A stretch of 46,018 bases of DNA from Bacteroides rodentium JCM 16496. GTDB lineage: Bacteria > Bacteroidota > Bacteroidia > Bacteroidales > Bacteroidaceae. Where the stretch lies: NCBI RefSeq assembly GCF_000614125.1, contig NZ_BAKJ01000038.1, positions 1 to 46,018 on the forward strand. The letters are read 5' to 3'. The translations under genes and the position numbers were made by a program. The notes beneath the pieces were generated by a model. That model was not told the DNA's origin, made no database searches, and saw only the letters and a program-made list of their open reading frames with translations. How positions within the stretch are numbered: the stretch's first letter is position 1; the number at the start of each line of letters is the position of its first letter. Positions 37,801 through 45,872 of this stretch are shown here, in pieces.

Positions 37801-38818
37801 AAATTCCTTTCTTAAAGTTGCCCAGCCAGATGACTCCCGACTCATCGCGGTAGATGGTGTTGAATCGGTTTGAGGCGGGGGAAGTGGGGGCGGTCGGGTC
37901 GTTCAGCAAGTTGGTGAGCGTGTCGTTCACATAGTCGTAGATGAAAAGTCCTTTGTGGTCTGTGCCTATCCATACGTGTCCGTTGGCATCGTCTTGTATA
38001 CTTCTCACCGCGTTGCTGTTGGTCGAAACTTTCGAGTGGAGTTCTATCCGCTTCCATGCCGACCGGGAATCTTTCCGGTAGAATATCCATTCGTTGACGT
38101 ATGAATAGCACCAAAGGCCTCCTTGGAGGTCGACGTATATGTGGAAAATGTTTCTGTCGGTAGTGCTTGGAGGGCATTTCATGAGCATTATAGGCTCACA
38201 TGTCCCGGAGGATGAATCCACCTTCCATAGGGAGCGTGGGTTCCAAAGGATGTATAGGCTTTTTCCGTCATCGCAGATGCTGAAATCCGTATTTGTTTCA
38301 GGTATTTCCTCTATCCTGAACGACTTAAGTTCTTTCCGGGAGATGTCATAGCGGAAAATCTCCTTGCCTTGTATCACCCAGAGGTTATGTTCCCGGTCGG
38401 TGTGTATTCTGTACTCTCCGTCGGCGGGGATTCCTATTTCCCGGAGCAGTATCGAGGGGTTGTTGATGAAGCAGTCTTTGTCACGGTTGTATACGGTGTA
38501 TATCGGACCGGTTCCCACCCACAAGTTGCCGAACCCGTCTTCTTGTAGTGACCAGATGTCGTTGGTGAAGATGGAATGAGGATTCCGGGAGTCCGGTTGG
38601 TAGACTTTTATGTTGTAGCCGTCGTAGCGGTTTAGTCCGTTCTCCGTTCCTATCCACAAAAATCCTTCGCTGTCCTTCAGGATGGTTTTCACGTTGTTGC
38701 TCGATAGGCCGTTTCGGTTATTCAGATGTCGGAATACATAGGTGTCTTGTTCCGCTGCTTGCAGGCAGGCCGGCAGCAGCGCGGAGACGAGGAGCACCAA
38801 TTTACAAAGATACTTCAT
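34804..38818 (-). CDS. Hybrid two-component system regulator (HTCS), frameshifted
   Basis: A one-protein sensor and regulator of the PUL. The start at MKYLCKLVLLVSALLPACLQAA (38818) gives a signal peptide. Many beta-propeller blades (~25-690; repeats such as ILKDSEGFLWIGTENGLNRYDG) and a Y_Y_Y domain form the periplasmic sensor. A transmembrane helix follows near ~790 (GGAVALYALLLALFLAYGAW). Then come histidine kinase HisKA (FFTNISHDLRTPLT), HATPase (NLLSNAFKYT, GSGIGLHIANEY), a receiver domain (ILFVDDNKDF, IVVSDVMMP with phospho-acceptor Asp) and a C-terminal AraC-type DNA-binding domain (IAEIAYEVGFNSPKRFTINF). One base is missing near 37660 (restores EEKQKSYALRKL) and one near 37264 (restores AERLLTNREGTRRF). 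It would bind an imported oligosaccharide and activate the susC promoter. Confidence 0.92.
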
Positions 38819-38854
38819 AATGGACATGGAATGTTTGATTCTAAATTCACTTTC

Positions 38855-38862
38855 CAAAGATA
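38855..38862 (-). promoter_or_regulatory. -7 element of the HTCS promoter
   Basis: The minus strand carries TATCTTTG, a perfect TAnnTTTG box, ~37 bp upstream of the HTCS ATG. The nearest TTTG upstream is 23 bases away, longer than usual. Confidence 0.5.
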
Positions 38863-38989
38863 GTAATAACTTGCCGGAATCAGCTCAAATATGTTGCATT
38901 GATAGGCGCGGCATGTTGCATTACGGTCGTGGAAGTGTTAAATGCGTGTCCTGTATGTTGCTTTTTGTCGTTTTAAGAGGGAAACCCCA

Positions 38990-39019
38990 TTTGCATTCTT
39001 GTCCTTTTTCGTATTTTTG
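38990..39019 (+). promoter_or_regulatory. Bacteroides-type promoter for the short GH2 gene
   Basis: TTTG (38990-38993) is followed after 18 bases by TATTTTTG (39012-39019), a full consensus promoter. Transcription would start near 39025, leaving a ~165-nt untranslated leader before the ATG at 39193. Confidence 0.7.
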
Positions 39020-39120
39020 TAAAAAAGTACGAGGTGGAATTGCTTGCCTGTATTCCGTCTTTTGCGGCTTTTCTTCTTGTTTTCTCCCTGTCTGTGCCGT
39101 ACATTCTCCGTGTCTATATG

Positions 39121-39170
39121 CAGGGAGTAGGTAGGGACTTGGTAGGGAGCGGGTAGGGAGGAGGTGGGTA
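39121..39170 (+). repeat. GGTAGGGA repeats in the GH2 leader
   Basis: The leader just before the GH2 start has at least three GGTAGGGA-type units plus GGAGGAGGTGGG, all G-rich on the coding strand and free of long A/T runs. The rest of the 38819-39192 gap holds the two divergent promoters and no gene. Confidence 0.6.
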
Positions 39171-39192
39171 TGTAATCAATCAATAATCGAAT

Positions 39193-41190
39193 ATGAACAG
39201 AATTCTTGTTTTTCTTTTGCTATGTATCGGAATTTTTCCTGAATGGATTTTGGGAATGGAGATTATACCGTTGAATGAAGGATGGAATTTCCACCGTGGT
39301 TTTCAGGCGCCTGCTTCGGAAATCGTGAAGGTTACTTTGCCCCACACTTGGAATGCGGGCGATGGCATGTTTGGCAATACCGATTATTATCGGGGATTGT
39401 GCAATTACAGTCGTAAGTTGTCAGTTCCGGTTCATTATCGGGGAAAACGTTTTTTCTTGAAAGTGATGGCTGCACAGACGGTTGCCGATATTTTTGTCGA
39501 CCATCATTTTGTGATGCAGCATAAGGGTGGTTATACGGCATTTGTAGCAGAACTGACTGATTTCTTGGTTCCGGGAAAAGAAAGTATATTGGAAATTCGT
39601 GTCAGCAATGCCCAGACTATGGATATCGCTCCCATTTGCGGTGATTTCAATATATTTGGTGGCTTGTATCGTGGAGTGGAATTATTGGTGACGGAGGATG
39701 TCTGCATAGAACCTGCTTATTATGCCTCTTCAGGTGTATTCTTCACTCAGTCCGATGTATCGGAGAAAAAGGCCCATTTGAAAATTGAAACACTGCTTTC
39801 GGCAAGGAAAACTACTGTGGCCGGTTGCGAGGTGGAGTTTCAATTATATGACAAGGAGAAGTTGCTTCGTCGTGTTGCCAGTGCAGAGGTGGGTGCGGAT
39901 AAAAAGGTAGCGATGGACATAGTGCTTGAAAGGCCTCATTTGTGGGATGGAGTGAAGGACCCCTATTTATATAAAGGAGTGGTGATATTGCGTAAGGATG
40001 GGAAAGAGATAGACCGCCGCGAAGAAGAGATAGGTTTCCGTTACTTTCATGCCGATGCGGAGAAAGGTTTCTTCCTGAATGGAAAGCCTTATCGCTTGAA
40101 TGGCGTGAACCGGCATCAGGATAGGGCAGAACGCGCTTCGGCATTTTATCCGCAAGACCATGATGAAGATTTGGACTTGATGCAGGAAATGGGATGCAAT
40201 GCCGTGCGTCTTTGCCACTATCCGCAAGCCAAATACATGCATCAACAGATGGACAAGCGGGGACTGGTGGCATGGGTTGAGATTCCTTTTGTCAACGTTT
40301 ATGTGAATAATCCTGCTTATGATGAAAACTTGCGCCTGCAATTGAAGGAACTGATTTTGCAGAACTACAATCACCCCTGCATTTTGTTCTGGGGGCTGTT
40401 CAATGAGATAAATTCCGGTTGGCTGGACCGTCCTTCGCGCATGGCCGCAGAGCTTCATGCTTTGGCCCGTCAGTTGGACCCGAGCCGTTCCACTATGGGA
40501 GCCAGTAATCAGGATGACGACTTCAACGGATTCACCGACCTGATTGCTTTCAACAAGTATTTCGGCTGGTATGGCGACAGTATGGATGACATGGGGCGCT
40601 GGATAGACCGTGAGCATGCAGCACATCCGGAGCGGAAGATGGGCATCAGCGAGTATGGTGCCGGGGCATGCGTATTCCAGCAGGCAGACTCGCTGAAGCA
40701 TCCGGAACCGTGGGGGCAATGGCATCCCGAAAACTGGCAGACTTATTATCATGTGGAGAATTGGAAACAGCTTCAGAAACGCGAATTCTTGTGGTGCAAC
40801 TTCATCTGGTGCATGTTCGACTTTTCGGCGGCAGGCCGTAGAGAAGGCTCTATTATGGGACGTAATGATAAGGGACTGGTGACTTACGACCGGAAGATAA
40901 AGAAAGATGCCTTCTATTTTTATAAGGCAAATTGGAATCAAGAAGAGAAGTTTGTATATATCGCAGGAAAACGATTGATAAACAGAACTCGTAAAATGGT
41001 TGATGTACAAGTGTTCAGCAATAGCGGAGCTGCCGAGTTATACATAAACGGCAAAGCATATGGGATTGCAAAACCAGATTCCGTCAATGTTTTGGAATGG
41101 AAAGGTGTCGTATTGGATAGCGGTGAAAATAAAATTGAAGTCAGAAACAAGTATGGTGAGGATTGTTGTGTATGGATATGTCCTTTTTAA
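39193..41190 (+). CDS. GH2 beta-galactosidase, short form
   Basis: A 665-residue enzyme with signal peptide MNRILVFLLLCIGIFPEWILG. Jelly roll (~22-170; WNFHRGFQAPASEIVKVTLP), Ig domain (~175-275) and barrel (~280-580) follow. The acid/base Glu is in FWGLFNEINSG and the nucleophile Glu in MGISEYGAG. A short C-terminal beta-domain replaces the LacZ small-chain domain. It is divergent from the HTCS gene and has its own promoter, so it may be expressed apart from the main PUL. Its neighbours suggest beta-galactose removal, but GH2 also holds beta-mannosidases and glucuronidases, so the substrate is inferred from context. The frame is intact. Confidence 0.87.
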   Translation: MNRILVFLLLCIGIFPEWILGMEIIPLNEGWNFHRGFQAPASEIVKVTLPHTWNAGDGMFGNTDYYRGLCNYSRKLSVPVHYRGKRFFLKVMAAQTVADIFVDHHFVMQHKGGYTAFVAELTDFLVPGKESILEIRVSNAQTMDIAPICGDFNIFGGLYRGVELLVTEDVCIEPAYYASSGVFFTQSDVSEKKAHLKIETLLSARKTTVAGCEVEFQLYDKEKLLRRVASAEVGADKKVAMDIVLERPHLWDGVKDPYLYKGVVILRKDGKEIDRREEEIGFRYFHADAEKGFFLNGKPYRLNGVNRHQDRAERASAFYPQDHDEDLDLMQEMGCNAVRLCHYPQAKYMHQQMDKRGLVAWVEIPFVNVYVNNPAYDENLRLQLKELILQNYNHPCILFWGLFNEINSGWLDRPSRMAAELHALARQLDPSRSTMGASNQDDDFNGFTDLIAFNKYFGWYGDSMDDMGRWIDREHAAHPERKMGISEYGAGACVFQQADSLKHPEPWGQWHPENWQTYYHVENWKQLQKREFLWCNFIWCMFDFSAAGRREGSIMGRNDKGLVTYDRKIKKDAFYFYKANWNQEEKFVYIAGKRLINRTRKMVDVQVFSNSGAAELYINGKAYGIAKPDSVNVLEWKGVVLDSGENKIEVRNKYGEDCCVWICPF

Positions 41191-41194
41191 TTTT

Positions 41195-41265
41195 CATTAG
41201 GCGCGGAATGCATAGGAAGAAACCACGGGGTTAACCATGAAATGCTGTGCAGTCTGCGCCTAATG
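41195..41265. terminator. Hairpin between convergent GH2 and GH43 genes
   Basis: CATTAGGCGC (41195-41204) pairs with GCGCCTAATG (41256-41265), and the stem continues imperfectly inward to ~21 bp. It occupies the whole 78-bp gap and would end transcripts from both sides. Confidence 0.6.
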
Positions 41266-41268
41266 GCT

Positions 41269-42368
41269 TTAATAGGTGGTTTCCTGTAAATCCGTATTTG
41301 GTCCGTGAACCACCAGTTTCCCGTCCGGTTGGATTTCTGCCGGGTCAATGAATACCATTCGTTCATCACCAGTGGTTTCGGTACGTCCATGATAAACGCA
41401 ATAGAGTCGGTTGTGAATATCAATGAGCATACAATGCCCGGTTCCGGTCACGATGCCGCCTTGCTCTGTGTTCTTTTGCAGCACCGGATTGTTGGCAGCT
41501 TTTGTGAATGGTCCTAAGGGGTTCTGGGAGGTAGCATAACCCACCGCGTAATTTTTTCCTCCGAAAAAGTTTGCAGAGTACAGCATATAATAGAGATTTT
41601 TGTGCTTCACGATATATGAGCCTTCTGTCCAGCGTCTGTTGACTTCATGTGAAGTCACCGAACGGTTTTCCCATTCCGCTTGAGGGTCGTCCATTGTCTG
41701 GGGCGGGCAAAGCAGTGCTACCGGTTCTCCGATAATACCGGAGAAATCTGGCTTCAGTTCCACACCGTAAATCCAACTTTCCTCAATCTCGTCAAACCAG
41801 CCTTTTTCTTTAGCCCATGCTGAGACTTCGCTTTCAACGGCATGTTTGTAGCAGCAGCGGGAGTAGTAGAGGTAGGCCTTTCCGGAAGCATCGTCAAAGA
41901 GTATGTTTGCGTCGATGATAGGATAGCCGGGGTCGAATACCGGTTGGTTGAACAGCTCTTTGAAAGGTCCGGTAGGCTTATCGGCTACAGCTACACCGAT
42001 ACGGAAGTTCTCTTGCTCCTGAGTGGGGTTTTCCTTCCAGTTGGCGCTGAACCATAGGTAGTATTTGCCGTCCCGTTCATACACTTCGGGTGCCCAGAAA
42101 CAGTCGGTGGCCCATGAGTCGGAGGTGCCGCTTGATAGATGGGCCCCTCGTCTGTCCATGTCGCCAGGTCATCGGAGGAGTATACTTTAAAACCGTTCGA
42201 TACTCCACCCGTTCCGTACATATAGTATTTGCCGTCGGAAGCTTTCAGAAGGAACGGGTCTCCGAAGGCCATGGGCAGGGGATTCTGATATGCTACTTTC
42301 TTGTTTCCGCATGATGTTGACAGCAAGGCCAGTAAAAACAGTGTCAATGTGAAAAAAGTGTGTCTCAT
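41269..42368 (-). CDS. GH43 lipoprotein (probable alpha-L-arabinofuranosidase), frameshifted
   Basis: The start at 42368 (MRHTFFTLTLFLLALLSTS-C) gives a lipoprotein signal. Five-bladed GH43 motifs are present: general base Asp in FGDPFLLKASDGKYYMYGTG, CFWAPEVYERDGKYYLWFS, IIDANILFDDASGKAYLYYS, and acid Glu in WTEGSYIVKHKNLYYMLYS. One base is missing near 42132; restoring it gives EGPIYQSGTSDSWATD. Repaired length is ~366 residues. Arabinofuranosidase or xylosidase activity fits a xyloglucan locus. It is the outermost PUL gene, convergent with the short GH2. Confidence 0.86.
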
Positions 42369-42474
42369 CTTGTTATAATTTTAATGGTGAAGTAATGAAA
42401 AGTGTTTGTATTCGCAAAGTAAACATAATATAGGGAAAGCAGCAAGGAAATTAGATAGAATGCAATCTTTTCAT

Positions 42475-42482
42475 TATTTTTG
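42475..42482 (+). promoter_or_regulatory. -7 element before the MutS-like gene
   Basis: TATTTTTG is a perfect TAnnTTTG box 24 bp before the ATG at 42507. The first TTG of an open frame at 42480 overlaps this box, supporting the later ATG as start. Confidence 0.5.
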
Positions 42483-42506
42483 TGCATCATTCCAAATAAT
42501 TCTTTG

Positions 42507-44033
42507 ATGGAACAGTCATTTTCGGATATAGCGCTATACCACGAGTACCGGTCGGCGAGGGAGACAGAGTATTTGGTGTCGCAGAAAACCTGGGATGACC
42601 TCAATCTGGATGATTTTTTCGAATGGGCTGACCGTACCTCTTCTAGTGTGGGCCGACAGTACCTCTACGACGTGTTGCATTACAACCGTTTTTCGGAGAT
42701 TTCGGAGCAAGAGGAAGTGATTCGCAAGCTTTCTGCTGACAAGGAGTTGCGTGCAGAAATCCGGTCGGAGTTGCGGAAACTGGATACGCCGGATGCTTAT
42801 ACCATTGCATCGCTATTCTCCATTTCCCATCCCGTGTATTCCCGCCGCTTTTACCGTTTGCTGAATATCTTGCAATTCGTGCCTTTTGTTTTGTTGGGAA
42901 TGGTTTACATTACGTCTTCGCTTTACGTTCTGGGGATTTTGTGCGCATCGGTATTGGTGAACATGGTGCTACACTATCGCAGCAAGGCGCGGATTCAGGG
43001 CTATTTCTTTTCCATTCCTCAGTTATGGCAGTTGCTCAGGCAAGCGGAGAAGTTGGCACAGATTCCGTTGTGTGTATCGGTGCATCGGGATATCCAAAAA
43101 ACTTTGCAGGCGCTGCATCCGTTGCGAAAGAAACTTTCCACTTTCCGTTTCAGTATCAGACTGGAGAGTGACGTCGCCATTTTCGCTTATTTCTTCACCG
43201 AGATAGTGAATGTGTTTTTTTTGCGGGAAGTTATTCCGGTTTCCAAGGCTTTCTTTTTATTGCAGGGTAGACAAGAACAGATTGAAGAGGTCTTCCGCTA
43301 TTTCGGATTGGTGGATGTGCTTTGCTCTGTTTCCGAGCTCCGGGATGGGCTGCCCTATTATGTTTTACCGGAAGCTTGCGGCGAAGGTGAAACATTTCAT
43401 GCAGAGGGGCTTTATCATCCGCTTATAGAACGTTGTATCCCTAATGACATTACACTCTGTGGCAAATCTGTCCTTGTTACCGGATCCAATATGTCTGGTA
43501 AGACAACTTTTATCCGTGCCATCGGACTTAACTTGCTTTCCGCACAAGTGCTCCATACTTGTTTTGCCCGCAGTTTTCGTTTTCTTATGGACACTGTATT
43601 GTTTTCTGCTATTCATCTGGAGGATAGTCTGATGGAAGGAAAAAGCTTCTTTCTGCAGGAGGTGCAAATTGTTCGAGAGATGCTGGAAGCCGGAAAGGAG
43701 TGTTGGCGACTTTTCCTGCTGGACGAGTTGTTTAAGGGAACGAATACGGTGGAACGGATAGCTATAGCCAAAGCTGTGCTGTCTGCTTTGGCGCACAAGA
43801 ACAGTATTGTGTTTGCTTCCACTCACGACGTCGAACTGGCTTCCTTACTTGAGGACGAATATGAATTGTTTCATTTTTGTGAGTGTGTTGCCGACAATAC
43901 ATTGTCTTTTGATTATAAGTTGAAGCCGGGACCGGTGACGGAACGTAATGCCATCCGGATTATCGAGATGTGCGGCTATCCGCAGGAAGTGGTTGGGGAA
44001 GCGTATCGGTTAGCTCAGAAAAATGTTCTATAG
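42507..44033 (+). CDS. MutS-like ATPase with membrane segments
   Basis: A ~508-residue protein related to the MutS core and ATPase domains only; the mismatch-recognition N-terminal domains are absent. Two hydrophobic helices near ~118-160 (LQFVPFVLLGMVYITSSLYV, LGILCASVLVNMVLHY) predict membrane attachment. A helical lever region follows. The ABC-type ATPase (~315-500) has Walker A GSNMSGKTTF, a signature-like loop and Walker B LFLLDELFKGTN, then STHDVELA. Such short membrane MutS homologues are common in Bacteroidetes, and I know of no assigned role. The ATG at 42507 is preferred over the TTG at 42480. It is divergent from the GH43 gene and probably unrelated to the PUL. Confidence 0.82.
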   Translation: MEQSFSDIALYHEYRSARETEYLVSQKTWDDLNLDDFFEWADRTSSSVGRQYLYDVLHYNRFSEISEQEEVIRKLSADKELRAEIRSELRKLDTPDAYTIASLFSISHPVYSRRFYRLLNILQFVPFVLLGMVYITSSLYVLGILCASVLVNMVLHYRSKARIQGYFFSIPQLWQLLRQAEKLAQIPLCVSVHRDIQKTLQALHPLRKKLSTFRFSIRLESDVAIFAYFFTEIVNVFFLREVIPVSKAFFLLQGRQEQIEEVFRYFGLVDVLCSVSELRDGLPYYVLPEACGEGETFHAEGLYHPLIERCIPNDITLCGKSVLVTGSNMSGKTTFIRAIGLNLLSAQVLHTCFARSFRFLMDTVLFSAIHLEDSLMEGKSFFLQEVQIVREMLEAGKECWRLFLLDELFKGTNTVERIAIAKAVLSALAHKNSIVFASTHDVELASLLEDEYELFHFCECVADNTLSFDYKLKPGPVTERNAIRIIEMCGYPQEVVGEAYRLAQKNVL

Positions 44034-44118
44034 TTTTACTTCTAATTGTTCCTTGTCCTATTACTATCTATATTGTCTGTCCAATATCTTCTGGAAGGGG
44101 TAACAATGAGTCTTTGAT

Positions 44119-44175
44119 TGAACCGGATTCACTCAGTGATTGAATGCCTTTCAGTTACTGATTGAATCCGGTTCA
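44119..44175. terminator. Long hairpin between convergent MutS-like and DeoR genes
   Basis: TGAACCGGATTCA (44119-44131) pairs perfectly with TGAATCCGGTTCA (44163-44175), and the stem extends inward to 23 of 26 matched bases around a 5-nt loop. GATTGAA occurs three times. No T tract follows on either side, so it may be a transcript end protector rather than an intrinsic terminator. Confidence 0.6.
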
Positions 44176-44243
44176 GTCAAGAAGAGAAGGGGAGAGGCAT
44201 TGGAAGTCAAGTCTGTCTGTCCCCATATTTGTAATCCTTTAAG

Positions 44244-45005
44244 CTATCCTATCAGAAGGTTTATGCTCTTTTCTTTCATTTTTTCGATATTCTCTTTCGA
44301 GATATTACTGTCTGTGATGAAAGAATTTACCATAGATATTGAACCTAAGCTGGCAAATGCACTAATCCCTATCTTGGAGGAATCTGCTACTAAGATGACT
44401 TCCTCTGCAGCCTTTATCATGGCCGATTTTACCATCAGGTCACTGAGACTTGGATAGGTCAGGCTCATATCTGGAGATATTCCTGCTGTGGCGAGGAATA
44501 GTTTATTGGCGTGGAAACCCTTGAGTGAGTCAGCTGCCATCTTTCCGGTCAGTGAAAGGGTAGGGGCTTTGAATTCTCCTCCTGTTACAATGAGGGTGAT
44601 ACCTGGATTTTCCCCCAGTATAAGTGCTATGTTTAGAGCATTAGTAATGACCGTCAGCTCTTTATATTGTGTAAGTAGTTTGGCTATTTCCGTGGTAGTA
44701 GAGCCGGAGTCGAGGATGATACATTCTCCTTCACGGATAAATGATGCCGCTTTTCGGGCTATTTCCCTTTTCTCTTCAATATGGGTTTGATTGAAGACCT
44801 TTCCGGTTTTGGCAAATGAGCCTACGTCTTTTAGGAAGGCTCCACCATGTTCTCTTTGGATATACCCTAATTTTTCAAGGGCTTCCAAGTCTTGTCTGAT
44901 TGTAACATCCGTAACATTGAAAATCCTGCTTAACTCTTGAACTTTTGCATGTCCGTCTTCGCGGATTAGGTCCAAAATCTTGACTCTTCTTTGGTTTAGT
45001 GCCAT
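44244..45005 (-). CDS. DeoR/GlpR-family transcriptional regulator
   Basis: A 253-residue repressor-type regulator. The N-terminal DeoR helix-turn-helix is at ~6-57 (RRVKILDLIREDGHAKVQEL, FNVTDVTIRQDLEALEKLGY, IQREHGGA). The C-terminal DeoR sensor domain (~75-235) has the conserved ILDSGSTTTEIAKLL, VITNALNIA, VTGGEF and LATAGIS motifs that bind sugar phosphates. It lies 17 bp after ribB on the same strand and is probably cotranscribed. The ligand and targets are unknown. A pentose phosphate would link it to RibB, whose substrate is ribulose 5-phosphate, but this is inference. Confidence 0.88.
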   Translation of the reverse strand: MALNQRRVKILDLIREDGHAKVQELSRIFNVTDVTIRQDLEALEKLGYIQREHGGAFLKDVGSFAKTGKVFNQTHIEEKREIARKAASFIREGECIILDSGSTTTEIAKLLTQYKELTVITNALNIALILGENPGITLIVTGGEFKAPTLSLTGKMAADSLKGFHANKLFLATAGISPDMSLTYPSLSDLMVKSAMIKAAEEVILVADSSKIGISAFASLGSISMVNSFITDSNISKENIEKMKEKSINLLIG

Positions 45006-45022
45006 ATCTACTTTATATATTG

Positions 45023-45637
45023 TTATATCTTGTTGCTCCTGCGATACTCTTGGATATCTTTGATAGCTATAATTTTCAGCTGGAATCTTTTTGCTATTTC
45101 AAGTAATTGAGGCAAACGGGCCATTGTTCCATCTTGATTCAGTATCTCAATGAGGGCGCCACCGGGTGTCAATCCTGCCATTCTTGTTAGGTCTAGCAAG
45201 GCTTCTGTATGTCCGTCGCGTCCTAATACTCCATTTTCATGTCCGTAGAGAGGAAAAATATGTCCGGGACGTGCCAATTCCGATGGTTTTATATTGCCAG
45301 TAACCAAAGCGCGTATGGTGGCAGAACGGTCATAGGTGGAAACCCCCGTTGTACAGCCGTAGCCCTTCAGGTCGACAGACATGGTGAACGGAGTGCCCAA
45401 AAGAGAAGTATTGTCTTCCGACATCGGGTATAGTTGAAGCTCTTCACAACGCGAGCGAGGTAATGGTACACAAAGAAGCCCTCTTCCATGTGTAATCATG
45501 AAATTGACAATATTAGGGGTGATTTTTTCGCCGGATACGATAAAATCACCTTCGTTTTCTCTATTTTCATCATCGACAACTATCACTATTTTTCCTTGCC
45601 GAACCGCTTTGATTCCTTCGTCTACAGTATTGAGCAT
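45023..45637 (-). CDS. ribB: 3,4-dihydroxy-2-butanone 4-phosphate synthase
   Basis: Converts ribulose 5-phosphate to formate and 3,4-dihydroxy-2-butanone 4-phosphate, the four-carbon unit for riboflavin. The start at MLNTVDEGIKAVRQGK (45637) is preferred because the promoter overlaps the upstream in-frame ATG at 45673. The signature motifs are VVDDENRENEGDF (metal-binding acidic loop), MITHGRGLLCVPL, CTTGVSTYDRSATI, RPGHIFPL and GRDGHTEALLDL. At ~204 residues it is the stand-alone enzyme without the GTP cyclohydrolase II half found in RibBA fusions. It is the first gene of a pair with the DeoR regulator. Confidence 0.92.
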   Translation of the reverse strand: MLNTVDEGIKAVRQGKIVIVVDDENRENEGDFIVSGEKITPNIVNFMITHGRGLLCVPLPRSRCEELQLYPMSEDNTSLLGTPFTMSVDLKGYGCTTGVSTYDRSATIRALVTGNIKPSELARPGHIFPLYGHENGVLGRDGHTEALLDLTRMAGLTPGGALIEILNQDGTMARLPQLLEIAKRFQLKIIAIKDIQEYRRSNKI

Positions 45638-45660
45638 TGTGTAATCATTTAATTTTTTCG

Positions 45661-45690
45661 CAAAGGTAGTCAAAAAAAAGTCAAATGAAA
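45661..45690 (-). promoter_or_regulatory. Promoter of ribB
   Basis: On the minus strand TTTC (45690-45687), one mismatch from TTTG, is followed after 18 bases by TACCTTTG (45668-45661), a perfect TAnnTTTG box. The start codon is 24 bp further on. No FMN riboswitch is apparent in the short leader. Confidence 0.6.
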
Positions 45691-45846
45691 GTCCGTTTTT
45701 GCTGTTTTTCTTCTTTTTTATTCTAATAATTATCTTTTGTTCTATCGTTTTCTTTTGTTTTATATTTTATTTATTTGCTTTTCTCTTCTTATTAATTATA
45801 AAATACGTTAATATGGAATGAAAATCTTTCGTTTTCTTTTCGTTTT

Positions 45847-45868
45847 TGTACCGCGCGTGTACCGCGCG
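45847..45868. repeat. Tandem 11-bp repeat TGTACCGCGCG x2
   Basis: Two exact head-to-tail copies of TGTACCGCGCG, followed by CG, form a GC-rich island in otherwise AT-rich DNA. It sits just before the 42-bp array. Its function is unknown; it could mark a junction. Confidence 0.7.
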
Positions 45869-45872
45869 CGAG

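Noticed and set aside
39967..41010. 347-codon minus-strand ORF across the short GH2
   Set aside because: It is antisense to intact GH2 catalytic motifs; the long open frame reflects codon bias.
9555..42133. Phase variation by slippage as the cause of the frameshifts
   Set aside because: The affected runs are only 1-5 bases long and scattered through unrelated domains in seven genes; phase-variable tracts are longer and usually near the 5' end.
42415..42422. -7 box for the GH43 gene on the minus strand (TTACTTTG)
   Set aside because: It has one mismatch at the critical TA step and no TTTG at the usual spacing; too weak to list.
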